A stretch of DNA of 64,000 nt. Source: Scatomorpha sp964345235. GTDB taxonomy: Bacteria > Bacillota > Clostridia > Oscillospirales > Oscillospiraceae. The stretch spans positions 124,001 to 188,000 of the forward strand of contig CAYFQE010000001.1 of assembly GCA_964345235.1 (NCBI GenBank), written 5' to 3'. The number at the start of each line of letters is the position of its first letter. The first letter of the stretch is position 1. This document shows, in pieces, positions 47,851 to 56,991 of the stretch. The notes under the pieces are model-generated. The model was not told the DNA's origin and did no database searches. It saw nothing but the letters and a program-made list of their open reading frames with translations. The translations under genes were made by a program, and so were the position numbers.

Positions 47851-49095
47851 TCATTTATTCTTAGCTAAGCTTTGGCCGGCAAGTCTTCCGCTCGACCAAG
47901 CTATTTGTAAATTATATCCTCCTGTATATGCATCTAAATCCAGTATTTCTCCGGCAAAATAAAGCCCTTTGATTAATTTTGATTCCAATGTGTTGGGGTT
48001 AATCTCGTCGGCAGCTACCCCGCCCTTTGTCACAATTGCGGCGCTTATATCAAGAGGTCCCGTAATATCAAAATCAAAGTTTTTAAGCGATGAAACCAGC
48101 TTTATTCGCTCTTTTCTGCTTATCAAGTTCACCTTCTTTTCAGGATCAATGCTGGTTCTTTCAATAATTACCGGTATTAACGCCTTGATTAAAAGCTTGT
48201 CAAGTGAGTTTTTGAAGTCTTTGTTGAGGACCTCCGAAAAATCCCTGAGAATTCTTTCATCGAGTTGCTTCTCACTAAGGGCAGGCTTTAGGTCAATACT
48301 TATTCGATATTTATTGTTGGAAAAATCACCCATATGAGCACTTGCCGAGAGTATCAGCGGACCCGTCAAGCCAAAATGTGCAAATAGCATTTCTCCTAAG
48401 TCATTAAAAATTTCTTTATTATTTTCATAAGCCTTGAGCCGTACATTTTTCAGTGTGACACCGCTTAACTCGGTGCAGGCCTTATCTTTTGTTTTAAGAG
48501 GAACCAAAGATGGCCTTATCTCTGTTATGCTGTGTCCCAACTTGGCAGCAATCTTATGTCCGTCACCCGTAGATCCTGTTCCCGGATACGAAAACCCGCC
48601 TGTGCAAAGAACTGTTTTTTCGCAACAAAATTCATTTTCCGAACATTTGAGCCCGATAACTTTTCCATCTTCAATTAAAATATCACGGGCATTATCCCGA
48701 CAAATTTTTACTCCGACTGATTTGGCATATTTAACAAGCTTATCGGCAACCTCATCTGCATCATCCGACTGCGGGAAAACTCTTCTTCCCCTTTCTGTCT
48801 TAAGCTTTATTCCAACAGTATTTTCAAAAAAATTATAGGCGTCTGAAGGCGAAAACTTATAGAGAGCCGATTTAATGAATTTTTTGTTGGAGTTTATCTC
48901 GGCAATAACCTCATCGACACTGCAGTTATTTAAAATGTTGCATCTGCCTTTGCCGCTTATTCTAAGTTTTTTTGCAAGTCTGTCGTTTTTTTCAACAAGT
49001 ACTGTTTCGCAACCGTTTTCAGCAGCAGTAATTGCTGTCATAAGTCCTGACGGACCACCTCCGATAACTACTGCATAAGTATTATTTTTTTTCAT
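47851..49095 (-). CDS. NAD(P)/FAD-dependent oxidoreductase, HI0933/BaiN-like family
   Basis: Flavoprotein of the HI0933 family. It shows the FAD-binding VVIGGGPSGLMTAITAAENG, VEKNDRLAKKLRISGKGRCN, VLCTGGFSYPGTGSTGDG, and the C-terminal FAGEILDLDAYTGGYNLQIA. The BaiN subgroup reduces bile-acid intermediates, but most members have no proven substrate. Start ATG at 49095 overlaps the upstream regulator gene by 14 bases; an ATG at 49119 would overlap more. It stands before cmk, as in many Clostridia. Confidence 0.88.
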   Translation of the reverse strand: MKKNNTYAVVIGGGPSGLMTAITAAENGCETVLVEKNDRLAKKLRISGKGRCNILNNCSVDEVIAEINSNKKFIKSALYKFSPSDAYNFFENTVGIKLKTERGRRVFPQSDDADEVADKLVKYAKSVGVKICRDNARDILIEDGKVIGLKCSENEFCCEKTVLCTGGFSYPGTGSTGDGHKIAAKLGHSITEIRPSLVPLKTKDKACTELSGVTLKNVRLKAYENNKEIFNDLGEMLFAHFGLTGPLILSASAHMGDFSNNKYRISIDLKPALSEKQLDERILRDFSEVLNKDFKNSLDKLLIKALIPVIIERTSIDPEKKVNLISRKERIKLVSSLKNFDFDITGPLDISAAIVTKGGVAADEINPNTLESKLIKGLYFAGEILDLDAYTGGYNLQIAWSSGRLAGQSLAKNK

Positions 49096-49933
49096 AGACT
49101 TTATATTTATCCCATACATTCTCTAAAGTTTCAAAAGCTTTAGAGGTTTTTTCCGGGCATCTCGCTCCGATAGCTACAACCAACGCATTTATCAAACTTA
49201 ATGGAGCAATCAAAGAGTCGAGAAATGAAGCCATCTCACTCCGAGCAAAAAGTGAAAGCTCGGCAACATCATAGAGAGGAGATGCTTTGCAGTCGGTTAT
49301 AGCAATAACTTTAGCGCCCTTGGATTTTGCATACTCCATTGCACTCCTTGCAAAAGCGGAGTATCTCGGAAAACTTATGCCTATAAACAAATCTTTTTCG
49401 CATATGTGGAACATTTGTTCATAAACGGTTGCCGCTTCATTTTCGTAAATTACTCTGACATTCGGCCGAAGATAATTTAAGTAAAACCCCAAAATATCCG
49501 CCAAAAAAATAGAGGTTCGCATTCCCGAGATATATACACTGTCAGCATCAATTATGCTGTCGACAAAAGATTTAAAACATTCCCCGTCAATCTCTTCCAG
49601 TGTTGTCCTGAGCCTCTCAACATCATTGCCCATAACATAGTTTAATATTTCTTCCTCGGAGTTTAATGCTGCCGCTGCATGTATTCTTTGAACAGAGGTT
49701 AGTTTAATTCTCTGAGCTTCGCTCAAAGCTCTTTTAAGCTCCGGATAGCCCTTATATCCCAACTCGGTAGCATAACGCACAACAGTCGAACTGCTGACTC
49801 CAACCGAATCAGCTAATTTTTCGGCAGTCATTGAAGTTGCGTTGTCAAAGTTTTTTAGTATATAGTTTGAAATTTTTCTCTGCGATTTTGTATGTCCCGA
49901 TGCATATTCGGAAATTCTATCCAAAACATCCAT
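49082..49933 (-). CDS. MurR/RpiR family transcriptional regulator
   Basis: A 283-residue regulator with an N-terminal RpiR-type helix-turn-helix (about 1-77: TAEKLADSVGVSSSTVVRYATELGYKGYPELK) and a C-terminal SIS sugar-phosphate-binding domain (about 125-255: ADSVYISGMRTSIFLAD, DLFIGISFPRYS, VIAITDCKASPL). Regulators of this kind control sugar or cell-wall amino-sugar catabolism. No transport or sugar genes adjoin it, so the target is unknown; it sits in a run of housekeeping genes. Confidence 0.9.
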   Translation of the reverse strand: MDVLDRISEYASGHTKSQRKISNYILKNFDNATSMTAEKLADSVGVSSSTVVRYATELGYKGYPELKRALSEAQRIKLTSVQRIHAAAALNSEEEILNYVMGNDVERLRTTLEEIDGECFKSFVDSIIDADSVYISGMRTSIFLADILGFYLNYLRPNVRVIYENEAATVYEQMFHICEKDLFIGISFPRYSAFARSAMEYAKSKGAKVIAITDCKASPLYDVAELSLFARSEMASFLDSLIAPLSLINALVVAIGARCPEKTSKAFETLENVWDKYKVYEKK

Positions 49934-49955
49934 ATCTTTTCACCAAATAAGGGCT

Positions 49956-50672
49956 CTATAGTGAGCCTAAGTATTCAATTTCGAGTTCACTCAAAAACCG
50001 CCAGCTTCCTTGCCTGAGTTCCCCAAGCTCTAACTCACCGACTTTTACTCTTCTAAGATTTTTTAGCTCCAGTTTAACCGCAGCACACATTCTACGAACC
50101 TGTCGATTCTTACCTTCGCCTATTACTACATGTATAATATGCTCTTTGCCCTTGGAAGACACATATCTAACCTCTGCAGGTCTTATATATTCGCCTTGGA
50201 TTTCACGAACATCCCTTAACCTACCTATTGCTTTTTCTATATCATCAGAGCAGACAGTTAGCCTATATGTTTTTTTTACCTCGTGCTTTGGATGCATCAG
50301 TTTGTTCGCAATCTCTCCGTCATTTGTCATAATCAATAAGCCCTCAGATTCCATGTCCAGCCTGCCGACCGGAAAGACACGCCGATTTACATCTTTAACA
50401 AGATCTAAAACGGTTTTTCTTCCTCGTTCATCGGAAAGTGTGCATACATATCCTTTGGGCTTGTTGAGCATAAGATAAATAAGCTTCGGTTTGATATCTT
50501 CTAATAAATAAACCCCATCAACTGCAATGCTGTCGACTTCGGGATTGGCCGACATCCCAAGTGTAGCTATCTCGTCATTTACGGTAACTCTACCGTCACT
50601 AATCAACTCCTCAGCTTTTCTCCGCGACATAAGTCCATATTCAGAAATCAGTTTTTGAAGCCTTTTTTTCAC
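49956..50672 (-). CDS. rluB: rRNA pseudouridine synthase, RsuA/RluB family
   Basis: Converts uridine to pseudouridine in rRNA. The 238-residue protein has an N-terminal S4 RNA-binding domain (LQKLISEYGLMSRRKAEELI) and the catalytic motif VGRLDMESEGLLIMTND with the active-site Asp. GKNRQVRRMCAAV marks the RsuA/RluB/E/F group. Position after scpB and the gerW-DUF2953 pair is typical for the RluB of Firmicutes. Start codon is GTG; the ribosome site is weak. Confidence 0.92.
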   Translation of the reverse strand: MKKRLQKLISEYGLMSRRKAEELISDGRVTVNDEIATLGMSANPEVDSIAVDGVYLLEDIKPKLIYLMLNKPKGYVCTLSDERGRKTVLDLVKDVNRRVFPVGRLDMESEGLLIMTNDGEIANKLMHPKHEVKKTYRLTVCSDDIEKAIGRLRDVREIQGEYIRPAEVRYVSSKGKEHIIHVVIGEGKNRQVRRMCAAVKLELKNLRRVKVGELELGELRQGSWRFLSELEIEYLGSL

Positions 50673-50690
50673 AGGTCTTTAAAATCTTCT

Positions 50691-51071
50691 TTAATTTTCC
50701 TTGGTTTTCCCTTTTCTCTCGTCAATCTTGTCCATAATTACTGGAACCATATCTACTATTCTTTCAAATGCGCCGGACGGAGGCGGTTGAATTCCAAGAG
50801 CCCTGACTACTCCGTTTTTAATAACAAGAAAACAAATGGGTTCAATTTTAACACCCGCTCCATTTGCTGCGGAAAGGCTGTCTTTAGCTTTTACCGAATT
50901 GGCTCCGGCAGTTCCAAATCCAAAAGAAACTTTGGAAACAGGAATTAATGTCATTCCGTCCGGTCCTTCAATGGGCTCTCCGACTATAGTGTTGACATCA
51001 ACCATTTCCTTAATTTTGCTGAGGCTTACCTTAACAAAATCGCTCATAGAGTTATTAGTTAGTTGTTCCAT
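50691..51071 (-). CDS. gerW: GerW/YtfJ family spore protein
   Basis: Small protein of the GerW (YtfJ) family, needed in Bacillus for normal spore germination. The 126-residue protein has a helical N terminus (SDFVKVSLSKIKEMVD), then VGEPIEGPDGMTLIPVSKVSFGFG and GAGVKIEPICFLVIKNG, typical of the family. The ATG at 51071 follows AAGGGA and lies inside the end of the DUF2953 gene, so the two are coupled. Its presence argues that the organism or its ancestors form spores. Confidence 0.92.
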   Translation of the reverse strand: MEQLTNNSMSDFVKVSLSKIKEMVDVNTIVGEPIEGPDGMTLIPVSKVSFGFGTAGANSVKAKDSLSAANGAGVKIEPICFLVIKNGVVRALGIQPPPSGAFERIVDMVPVIMDKIDERKGKTKEN

Positions 51072-51792
51072 AATTAATTGTCCCTTCATTCTTATTTTTT
51101 TCAGTTTTTTTATATGCTTTGCGAATTTTCAGCAATCCTATTCCCGCAGAAATCAAAACTGCCAAAACTCGAATTAAATTTATTGAAACTATAATATCTA
51201 AATCGATAAGAGGCTCGTTTGCTTCGAAGTCCATTCCCGTATCAATATCCACAGAACAAAGTATGCAGGATTTTTTAGAAAAACTTTTCAGTGTCTCGAG
51301 TATCATTCCGGCTAAGTTAAAATATAATACGGTTTCATAAGGGTCATCTGATGCAGAAATAAAATGAAACTTAAACTTGTTCACAATAAGCTTTCTCTTG
51401 AATTTACCCAGCGTATCCAACGCCAGAAAAAACAAATCTATAATTTCATTTAGCTCAAAATCAAATTTTCTTTTTGATTTTTTTCCAGTTTCTTTTGCTC
51501 CATCACTCAGTTCATCATTCTGAATTTTGTCGTCGTCCGGCTTTTTCTCTGTGTTTGTCATTTCAGATTTGACGAGTTCTTTTTCGATATCTGACTCTTT
51601 TTTCTTTTCCTTCTTAATTTTTTTAACTTTTTTCTCATCCTCTTCTTCCTCATCGCTTGAAATAAGCTTTATGTCAAAGAAAAGAACTCTTGCAGCCATT
51701 AAATAAGACTCGTCATTGTATCTTCCATGTATTCCGACCGGAGTAAGTAAAATAATCAGGAGCAAAATTAATAATATATAAACTACTATCAA
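51055..51792 (-). CDS. DUF2953 family protein (YtfI-like)
   Basis: A 245-residue protein with an N-terminal membrane segment (about 2-20), a highly charged Lys/Glu-rich low-complexity stretch (about 48-110), and a C-terminal DUF2953-like domain (FHFISASDDPYETVLYFNLAG) ending in a second hydrophobic segment. It pairs with gerW as ytfI pairs with ytfJ in Bacillus, so a sporulation-related role is inferred. The TTG start has an excellent AGGAGGTGAT site. Confidence 0.85.
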   Translation of the reverse strand: MIVVYILLILLLIILLTPVGIHGRYNDESYLMAARVLFFDIKLISSDEEEEDEKKVKKIKKEKKKESDIEKELVKSEMTNTEKKPDDDKIQNDELSDGAKETGKKSKRKFDFELNEIIDLFFLALDTLGKFKRKLIVNKFKFHFISASDDPYETVLYFNLAGMILETLKSFSKKSCILCSVDIDTGMDFEANEPLIDLDIIVSINLIRVLAVLISAGIGLLKIRKAYKKTEKNKNEGTINYGTTN

Positions 51793-51825
51793 TCCCCCAT
51801 CACCTCCTCAGTTGGTTTCATATTA

Positions 51826-52428
51826 TTAAATGTTCATTGTAAGCTGCTGTGCAGGTTCCTCAATAGCAGAAATTTTCTCTTTAAGTTCTTCCAGACTGTC
51901 GGAGGCAGTTATATCAGCAAGACCGGGAAGTTCCCTTAGACTTTCTATTCCCATAACTCTAAGAAAATTTTCGCCGGTTCTATAAAGACGCGGGCGTCCC
52001 GGCGCATCCAGATGTCCAGCCGATTCTATAAGCCCCTTCTCAAGCAAGGAAGATACGGTATAGGAGCTGTCCACGCCTCTTACATCATCTATTTGAGCTC
52101 TAGTAAGAGGCTGTAGATATGCAACAACTGCAAGAGCTTCCAGCGCAGCTCTGCTGAGTTTAAGTCCCTTGCGTTCTTCTTTTGCCAAGGCAACATAGTC
52201 TGAAAAAACTTCCGAAGAACACAGTTGCAAAGAATTTTCCAGCCTCACCAACTTAATACCGCGATTGTTTTCCTCGTAATATTGTTTGAGCTTATATGCA
52301 CAGTTAATTATTTCATCCTCACCGACAGTAAGTATGAGTGAAAGCTTGGCTATCGGCAGAGGTTCGCCACAAGCAAACAACATAGCCTCTATTGCATTTT
52401 CAATATTAGAGTTATTTTTTTCCGACAT
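51826..52428 (-). CDS. scpB: Segregation and condensation protein ScpB
   Basis: Subunit of the SMC-ScpAB condensin. The 200-residue protein consists of two winged-helix domains; visible family segments are NAIEAMLFACGEPLPIAKL, KLSRAALEALAVVAYLQPLTRAQID, RGVDSSYTVSSLLEKGLIE and GRPRLYRTGENFLRVMGI. The start overlaps the end of scpA by 17 bases. Confidence 0.96.
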   Translation of the reverse strand: MSEKNNSNIENAIEAMLFACGEPLPIAKLSLILTVGEDEIINCAYKLKQYYEENNRGIKLVRLENSLQLCSSEVFSDYVALAKEERKGLKLSRAALEALAVVAYLQPLTRAQIDDVRGVDSSYTVSSLLEKGLIESAGHLDAPGRPRLYRTGENFLRVMGIESLRELPGLADITASDSLEELKEKISAIEEPAQQLTMNI

Positions 52429-53203
52429 CGTCCGTAATCTCTTCCATTTTATCGTTATTTACAGCCAGATATAAATCTTTTTCAACAATATATATCTTAA
52501 GCATTCCCTCTGCACTAAGCTCCAAAACCGCTAAAAATGTGGCAACAACCTCTGAAACACTTTTTGCGCCATGATAAACATCTTTAAATAAAAGTTCCCC
52601 TGCATTTTTGAAAAGATGCATTATTTCTGAAATTTTTTGCTTTACACCATATATTATCCTTGTGGGCGCTATTCTGTTATGTTCGTCTTTTAAACTGATT
52701 TGTTCAGGGCGTTCGTTAATTAACTTGTAGATTGAATAAAGCAGATCGTCCTTCTCTATCCTAATGTTTTCTAAGCAGATATTTCTCCGGCTTATCTCGG
52801 TCTCTCTTGTGTATGCTCTTCTTCCGTATTCACATCGAGCTTCAAAAAAATTTAATTTTGTTTGAATTTCCTCAAGCAACAACTTGTTTTTCTGCTTTTC
52901 AAGAGTGGCTATCAGTTCATCAAGCTCGCTTATTTCCTCTTCGGTTACAAGTAATGACTTGGATTTAAGATAAACCAAATAGGAGGCCATTTGTACAAAT
53001 TCACTTTTTAACTCCAAGCCTTCCTTTACCTGCTCCTCTATATGTTCCAGGTACTGCTTACATATCTCGGAAATTTCAATATTTTGAATCTCTATTTTGT
53101 TTTTGCTGAGGAGCATCAAAATTAAGGTGAGCGGGCCTTCAAATTTTCCCGTGTCCTCGCCGGGAACGATTAAGCCGTTTAATTGAAAATTAATTTCTTC
53201 CAT
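52412..53203 (-). CDS. scpA: Segregation and condensation protein ScpA
   Basis: Kleisin subunit bridging SMC heads. The 263-residue protein shows FEGPLTLILMLLSKNKIEIQNI at its start, an EFVQMASYLVYLKSKSLL helix, and a C-terminal winged helix (SVSEVVATFLAVLELSAEGML). It follows the site-2 protease gene by 12 bases. The ribosome site is weak, so translation may depend on the upstream gene. Confidence 0.96.
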   Translation of the reverse strand: MEEINFQLNGLIVPGEDTGKFEGPLTLILMLLSKNKIEIQNIEISEICKQYLEHIEEQVKEGLELKSEFVQMASYLVYLKSKSLLVTEEEISELDELIATLEKQKNKLLLEEIQTKLNFFEARCEYGRRAYTRETEISRRNICLENIRIEKDDLLYSIYKLINERPEQISLKDEHNRIAPTRIIYGVKQKISEIMHLFKNAGELLFKDVYHGAKSVSEVVATFLAVLELSAEGMLKIYIVEKDLYLAVNNDKMEEITDDVGKK

Positions 53204-53215
53204 TTTATCACAAAA

Positions 53216-53908
53216 TCACAAAATATTTATAAAAATAAAAAACTTATATAAAATAATCATAAGGAACTTATAAACCCTCGTTGTCAAGCTGCCAATAATA
53301 TTGACTCCAAGTCGGTTTAACGCAAAAATAACGATTAGCAATACAAAAACTCCGTATTTTTCAAGCATGAGTATTTTATAATATGCTCTATCAGGCAGAA
53401 CAGAAAAAAGAATCTTCGATCCGTCTAAGGGCGGAAACGGAAATAGGTTAAAAATGCCGAACGCAATACTCAAGTATGCTGTTGACGACATAATTCGGAG
53501 CAAAAAATAATACCGTTTCGGATTCGGAAGAGTAGTTTCTAAAACTATAAGCATCAGCATAGCTAAAAATGACAAAACAAAATTTGAAAGCGGACCGGCA
53601 AGCGCCGTGATGGCCATTCCCAGCTTAGGGTTTTTAAATTTTTCCCCTCTCACAGGAACAGGCTTTGCCCAGCCAAAGCCGAATGTCACAAGCATAATAA
53701 GACCTAACGGATCTATGTGTTTAATCGGGTTTAAGCTGAGTCTTCCGGCCGCTTTTGCAGTATTATCACCAAGTAAAACTGCCGCTAAAGCATGTGAAAA
53801 CTCATGAAAACTAACCGCTAAAAGTGCGGGAATAATCTTTATCACAAGATTTGTAAGATATGACCAATCTAAATTGTTCCATATGTTTTTCAAAGCAGCG
53901 ATAGTCAC
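53216..53908 (-). CDS. Site-2 protease family (M50) membrane metalloprotease
   Basis: A 230-residue intramembrane zinc protease of the minimal M50 type often found beside scpAB. The zinc motif HEFSH is at 35-39 in AVSFHEFSHALAA, and the third ligand Asp is in FPFPPLDGSKIL. Five or six hydrophobic segments are visible, with LNPIKHIDPLG between them. Start codon GTG at 53908 sits within a GGGGGTGTG stretch, so the exact start is uncertain; a TTG 15 bases further on (53893) is an alternative. Substrates are unknown; there is no PDZ domain, unlike RseP. Confidence 0.9.
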   Translation of the reverse strand: MTIAALKNIWNNLDWSYLTNLVIKIIPALLAVSFHEFSHALAAVLLGDNTAKAAGRLSLNPIKHIDPLGLIMLVTFGFGWAKPVPVRGEKFKNPKLGMAITALAGPLSNFVLSFLAMLMLIVLETTLPNPKRYYFLLRIMSSTAYLSIAFGIFNLFPFPPLDGSKILFSVLPDRAYYKILMLEKYGVFVLLIVIFALNRLGVNIIGSLTTRVYKFLMIILYKFFIFINIL

Positions 53909-53924
53909 ACCCCCATTTTAAAAT

Positions 53925-53953
53925 ATTATAACAACACGACAAAAAAAACACAA
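53925..53953 (-). promoter_or_regulatory. Promoter of the site-2 protease-scpAB operon
   Basis: On the minus strand TTGTGT (53953-53948) and TATAAT (53930-53925) are 17 bases apart, with a TG extended -10. The -35 box overlaps the terminator of the preceding operon. Confidence 0.55.
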
Positions 53954-53979
53954 GAGAAACGCAAAGATTGCGTTTCTCT
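53941..53979 (-). terminator. Intrinsic terminator after engB
   Basis: Perfect 12-base arms (53953-53964 and 53968-53979) with a three-base loop are followed on the minus strand by a T-rich run that includes eight consecutive T (53948-53941). Confidence 0.92.
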
Positions 53980-53987
53980 GTGTCAAA

Positions 53988-54581
53988 TTAAATATTCAAT
54001 AATATATAGTTTAGAAGTTCATTTCTCCCCGTGTTTTTCAGACCTGAATAAAGAATTATTCCATCCTCTTCATTCAGCTTAAGCTCGTTCCTTATGATTT
54101 TTAAATTCTCTTCTGATTTTTTTGAAGATATTTTATCAGACTTGTTTGCAACAACTACAAAGGGCTTGCCGCTACTTTTAAACCAAGATGCCATAATTTT
54201 ATCATCTTCAGTAGGACTGTGCCTGGAATCAACTATAAATACTCCGAAATCAAAGTTGCTGCTGTCGTTAAAAAAGCTATCTATCAGTTTTGCCCACGAT
54301 TCCTTAACCGATTTGGAAACTGCGGCATATCCGTATCCGGGAAGATCCACAAGATAAAAGATGTTATCGACATTGAAATAGTTTATAAAAACCGTTTTAC
54401 CCGGAGTGTTGCCTACTCTGGCAAAGTTTTTCCGCCTGAGTAAAGAATTGATGACCGTAGATTTGCCCACATTGGATTTACCGGCAAAAATAACCTTGGG
54501 TTTTTCCGACTTGATAAAATCCTTTGTTGAGGCAGCCGATTTTACAAATTCGGCATTATTGATGTTAACTTTCGCAGCCAT
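53988..54581 (-). CDS. engB: Ribosome biogenesis GTP-binding protein EngB (YsxC/YihA)
   Basis: GTPase needed for 50S subunit assembly. The 197-residue protein has G1 FAGKSNVGKSTVIN, G2 GKTVFINYF, G3 DLPGYGYA, G4 ANKSDKIS and G5 YSGLKNTG. The start lies two bases after the lon stop. The clpX-lon-engB order is common in Firmicutes. Confidence 0.97.
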   Translation of the reverse strand: MAAKVNINNAEFVKSAASTKDFIKSEKPKVIFAGKSNVGKSTVINSLLRRKNFARVGNTPGKTVFINYFNVDNIFYLVDLPGYGYAAVSKSVKESWAKLIDSFFNDSSNFDFGVFIVDSRHSPTEDDKIMASWFKSSGKPFVVVANKSDKISSKKSEENLKIIRNELKLNEEDGIILYSGLKNTGRNELLNYILLNI

Positions 54582-54583
54582 AG

Positions 54584-56929
54584 CTATTCTTCAAACCATA
54601 CATCATCTGCAAAAGCAAGCGGCAGAAGCTCATCCATATGTTCAATGAAAATGAATTCCAGCTTAGCCCTCACCATTTGGTCTATCTCTTCCAAATCACT
54701 CTCGTTTGCCTTAGGTATGATAACCGATTTAACACCGTATCTGAGCGCAGCCATAGTTTTTTCCTTTAACCCGCCTATTGCCAAGGCCTTGCCTCTCAAA
54801 GAGATTTCTCCCGTCATGGCAATATCATGTCTAACAGCTTTCTTGGTTAATGCGGAAATAAGGGCCGTACAAATAGCCAATCCGGCTGACGGGCCGTCCT
54901 TAGGGATGGCTCCTTCGGGAAAATGTACATGCAAGTCAAGCTCTTTGTAGAACATCGGATCGATGCCAAGTCTATCTGCTCTTGATCTTATATAACTTAA
55001 AGCGGTTTTGCACGATTCTTTCATAACATCGCCCAAATTGCCTGTAAGTTCAACTTTACCTGTTCCGGGCATAATCTGGGCCTCTACACTGAGAACATCT
55101 CCCCCGCTTTCCGTCCACGCCAATCCGTTTACAAGACCGATTTCGTCTTTCTTATCACTGCTTAAATTTTTATATTTGGGAGCGCCCAAAAGCTCGAGCA
55201 GATTCTCGGGTTTTACATACATGCTCTTTATTTCTTCCTTGGCAATTGCGCTTGCGCACTTTCTGCATATTGCAGCCAGCGTTCTCTCCAGGCTTCTTAC
55301 GCCGGATTCTCTTGTATAGTCGCTTATAATAGCCTTTATTGCCAAATCCGAAATCCTAAGCATGTTGCCGTTTAATCCATGCTTTTTCCTTTGCTTCGGC
55401 AGAAGATGCTTTTTGGCTATCTGAAGCTTTTCTTCATCAGTATAGCTTGTAAGCTCAATTACCTCCATCCTGTCTAAAAGCGGTCTGGGAATTGTTCCGG
55501 TTGTATTGGCCGTTGTTATAAAAAGAACATCCGAAAGATCCAACGGAATTTCTAAAAAGTTGTCTCTAAAGCTGATGTTGAGCTTGCTGTCAAGAGCTTC
55601 TAAAAGCGCAGAGGCGGGATCCCCCTTATAGTCCGAGCCAAGCTTATCAATCTCGTCCAGCACCATTACAGGATTCATGCTTTTTGCCTGAATAAGTCCC
55701 GATACTATTCTGCCGGGCATTGCGCCTATATAGGTTTTTCTGTGGCCTCTAATTTCAGCCTCATCATGAACTCCGCCGAGCGCAACTCTGGAGAGCTCTC
55801 TTCCACTGGCCTTGGCAACCGACAAAGCCACACTGGTCTTGCCTGTTCCCGGAGGACCAACAAGGCAAAGAATATCACTTCCCGCGTTCTCGTTGAGCAT
55901 TCTCACCGCAAAATATTCTAAAATTCTTTCTTTAATTTTGTTTAGTCCAAAATGTTCCTCATCTAAAACTTTAGCTGTCTTTTCTAAATCAATCTTCGTT
56001 TTTGACAACTTGTTCCACGGAACCTCTAAACAAATGTCAAGATAATTACGAATAACCGATGCCTCGGCAGAGCCAAAAGGCTGCTTTGAGAGCCTTCTCG
56101 TTTCTTTAAGCAGCTTTTGTTCACTCTCTTCGGGGAGACCTAAGGCAAGTATTTTGTTGGTGTATTCTTCTATTTCCTGAAAACTGTCATCTTCTCCCAG
56201 CTCCGATTGAATTACCTTCATCTGTTCTCTGAGAAAATATTCTTTTTGACTTTTTGACATCTGCTTATTTGTGCTTATGTTGAGATCTCTCTCAATTTGC
56301 AAATAGTTGATTTCCTGCTCTAAAAGCTCACACAGCTTAATAAGTCTGTTAGATGCTCTTCTCTCTTCCAGAAGTTCCTGTTTTTGAGCAGGCCTCAAAT
56401 AAATGTTCTGAGAGATATAATCGGCAACATACGCAATATTGTCATTGTCCATTATGTTGGCAACCGTTTCCTTTGCCAAATTGCCGGACTCGCTTGCATA
56501 CTCTGCAAAAAGCATTACACTTTTTCTTCTCAGTGTCTCTATTTTGGCGTTGTAAACTTCCTCTATGTCGGGAAGAAGCTCTATTTCAGCAGAAATCATG
56601 CCGTCTGTAAAGTTAAAAGAGCTTATTTTTCCTCTGGCCAACCCCTCAACCATGAGCCTTATAAGCTTTCCTCCAGGTTGTCTGAGAAGCTGGCGAATTT
56701 TGCAAACCGTACCTATTCGATATAAATCTTTTTCTGTAGGAGCCTCTTTTGACAATTCTTTCTGAGCCGAAAGAAAGATGATTTGATCATCGTTCATGGC
56801 TTTATTAAGAGCTGCTATCGAAACGGCTCTCTCTACATCAAGATTTAAAAGCATTCCCGGAAAAACACTTAGGCCCCTAAGCGGTAAAAGCGGAAGCTCT
56901 CTTTTTTTAAAATCTATTGCAATGTTCAT
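54584..56929 (-). CDS. lon: ATP-dependent Lon protease
   Basis: AAA+ serine protease that degrades misfolded and regulatory proteins. The 781-residue protein has the N-terminal LON substrate domain (about 10-200), a coiled-coil, Walker A VGPPGTGKTSVAL, Walker B PVMVLDEIDK, and a C-terminal peptidase domain with the Ser of PKDGPSAGLAI and the Lys of GKALAIGGLKEKT (catalytic dyad). It is separated from clpX by a 62-base gap holding a terminator-like hairpin. Confidence 0.97.
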   Translation of the reverse strand: MNIAIDFKKRELPLLPLRGLSVFPGMLLNLDVERAVSIAALNKAMNDDQIIFLSAQKELSKEAPTEKDLYRIGTVCKIRQLLRQPGGKLIRLMVEGLARGKISSFNFTDGMISAEIELLPDIEEVYNAKIETLRRKSVMLFAEYASESGNLAKETVANIMDNDNIAYVADYISQNIYLRPAQKQELLEERRASNRLIKLCELLEQEINYLQIERDLNISTNKQMSKSQKEYFLREQMKVIQSELGEDDSFQEIEEYTNKILALGLPEESEQKLLKETRRLSKQPFGSAEASVIRNYLDICLEVPWNKLSKTKIDLEKTAKVLDEEHFGLNKIKERILEYFAVRMLNENAGSDILCLVGPPGTGKTSVALSVAKASGRELSRVALGGVHDEAEIRGHRKTYIGAMPGRIVSGLIQAKSMNPVMVLDEIDKLGSDYKGDPASALLEALDSKLNISFRDNFLEIPLDLSDVLFITTANTTGTIPRPLLDRMEVIELTSYTDEEKLQIAKKHLLPKQRKKHGLNGNMLRISDLAIKAIISDYTRESGVRSLERTLAAICRKCASAIAKEEIKSMYVKPENLLELLGAPKYKNLSSDKKDEIGLVNGLAWTESGGDVLSVEAQIMPGTGKVELTGNLGDVMKESCKTALSYIRSRADRLGIDPMFYKELDLHVHFPEGAIPKDGPSAGLAICTALISALTKKAVRHDIAMTGEISLRGKALAIGGLKEKTMAALRYGVKSVIIPKANESDLEEIDQMVRAKLEFIFIEHMDELLPLAFADDVWFEE

Positions 56930-56954
56930 TTATTTTCCTCTCGTTAAAATCTAT

Positions 56955-56986
56955 AAAAAGTGGGCAAAGCTTTTTTGCCTGCCCAC
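56955..56986 (-). terminator. Terminator or attenuator between clpX and lon
   Basis: Seven-base arms GTGGGCA/TGCCCAC (56960-56966 and 56980-56986), with inner pairing and TTTTT at 56959-56955 on the minus strand, form a terminator-like hairpin inside the gap. No clear promoter for lon follows it, so it may set the clpX:lon ratio rather than end the operon. Confidence 0.6.
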
Positions 56987-56991
56987 AAAAC

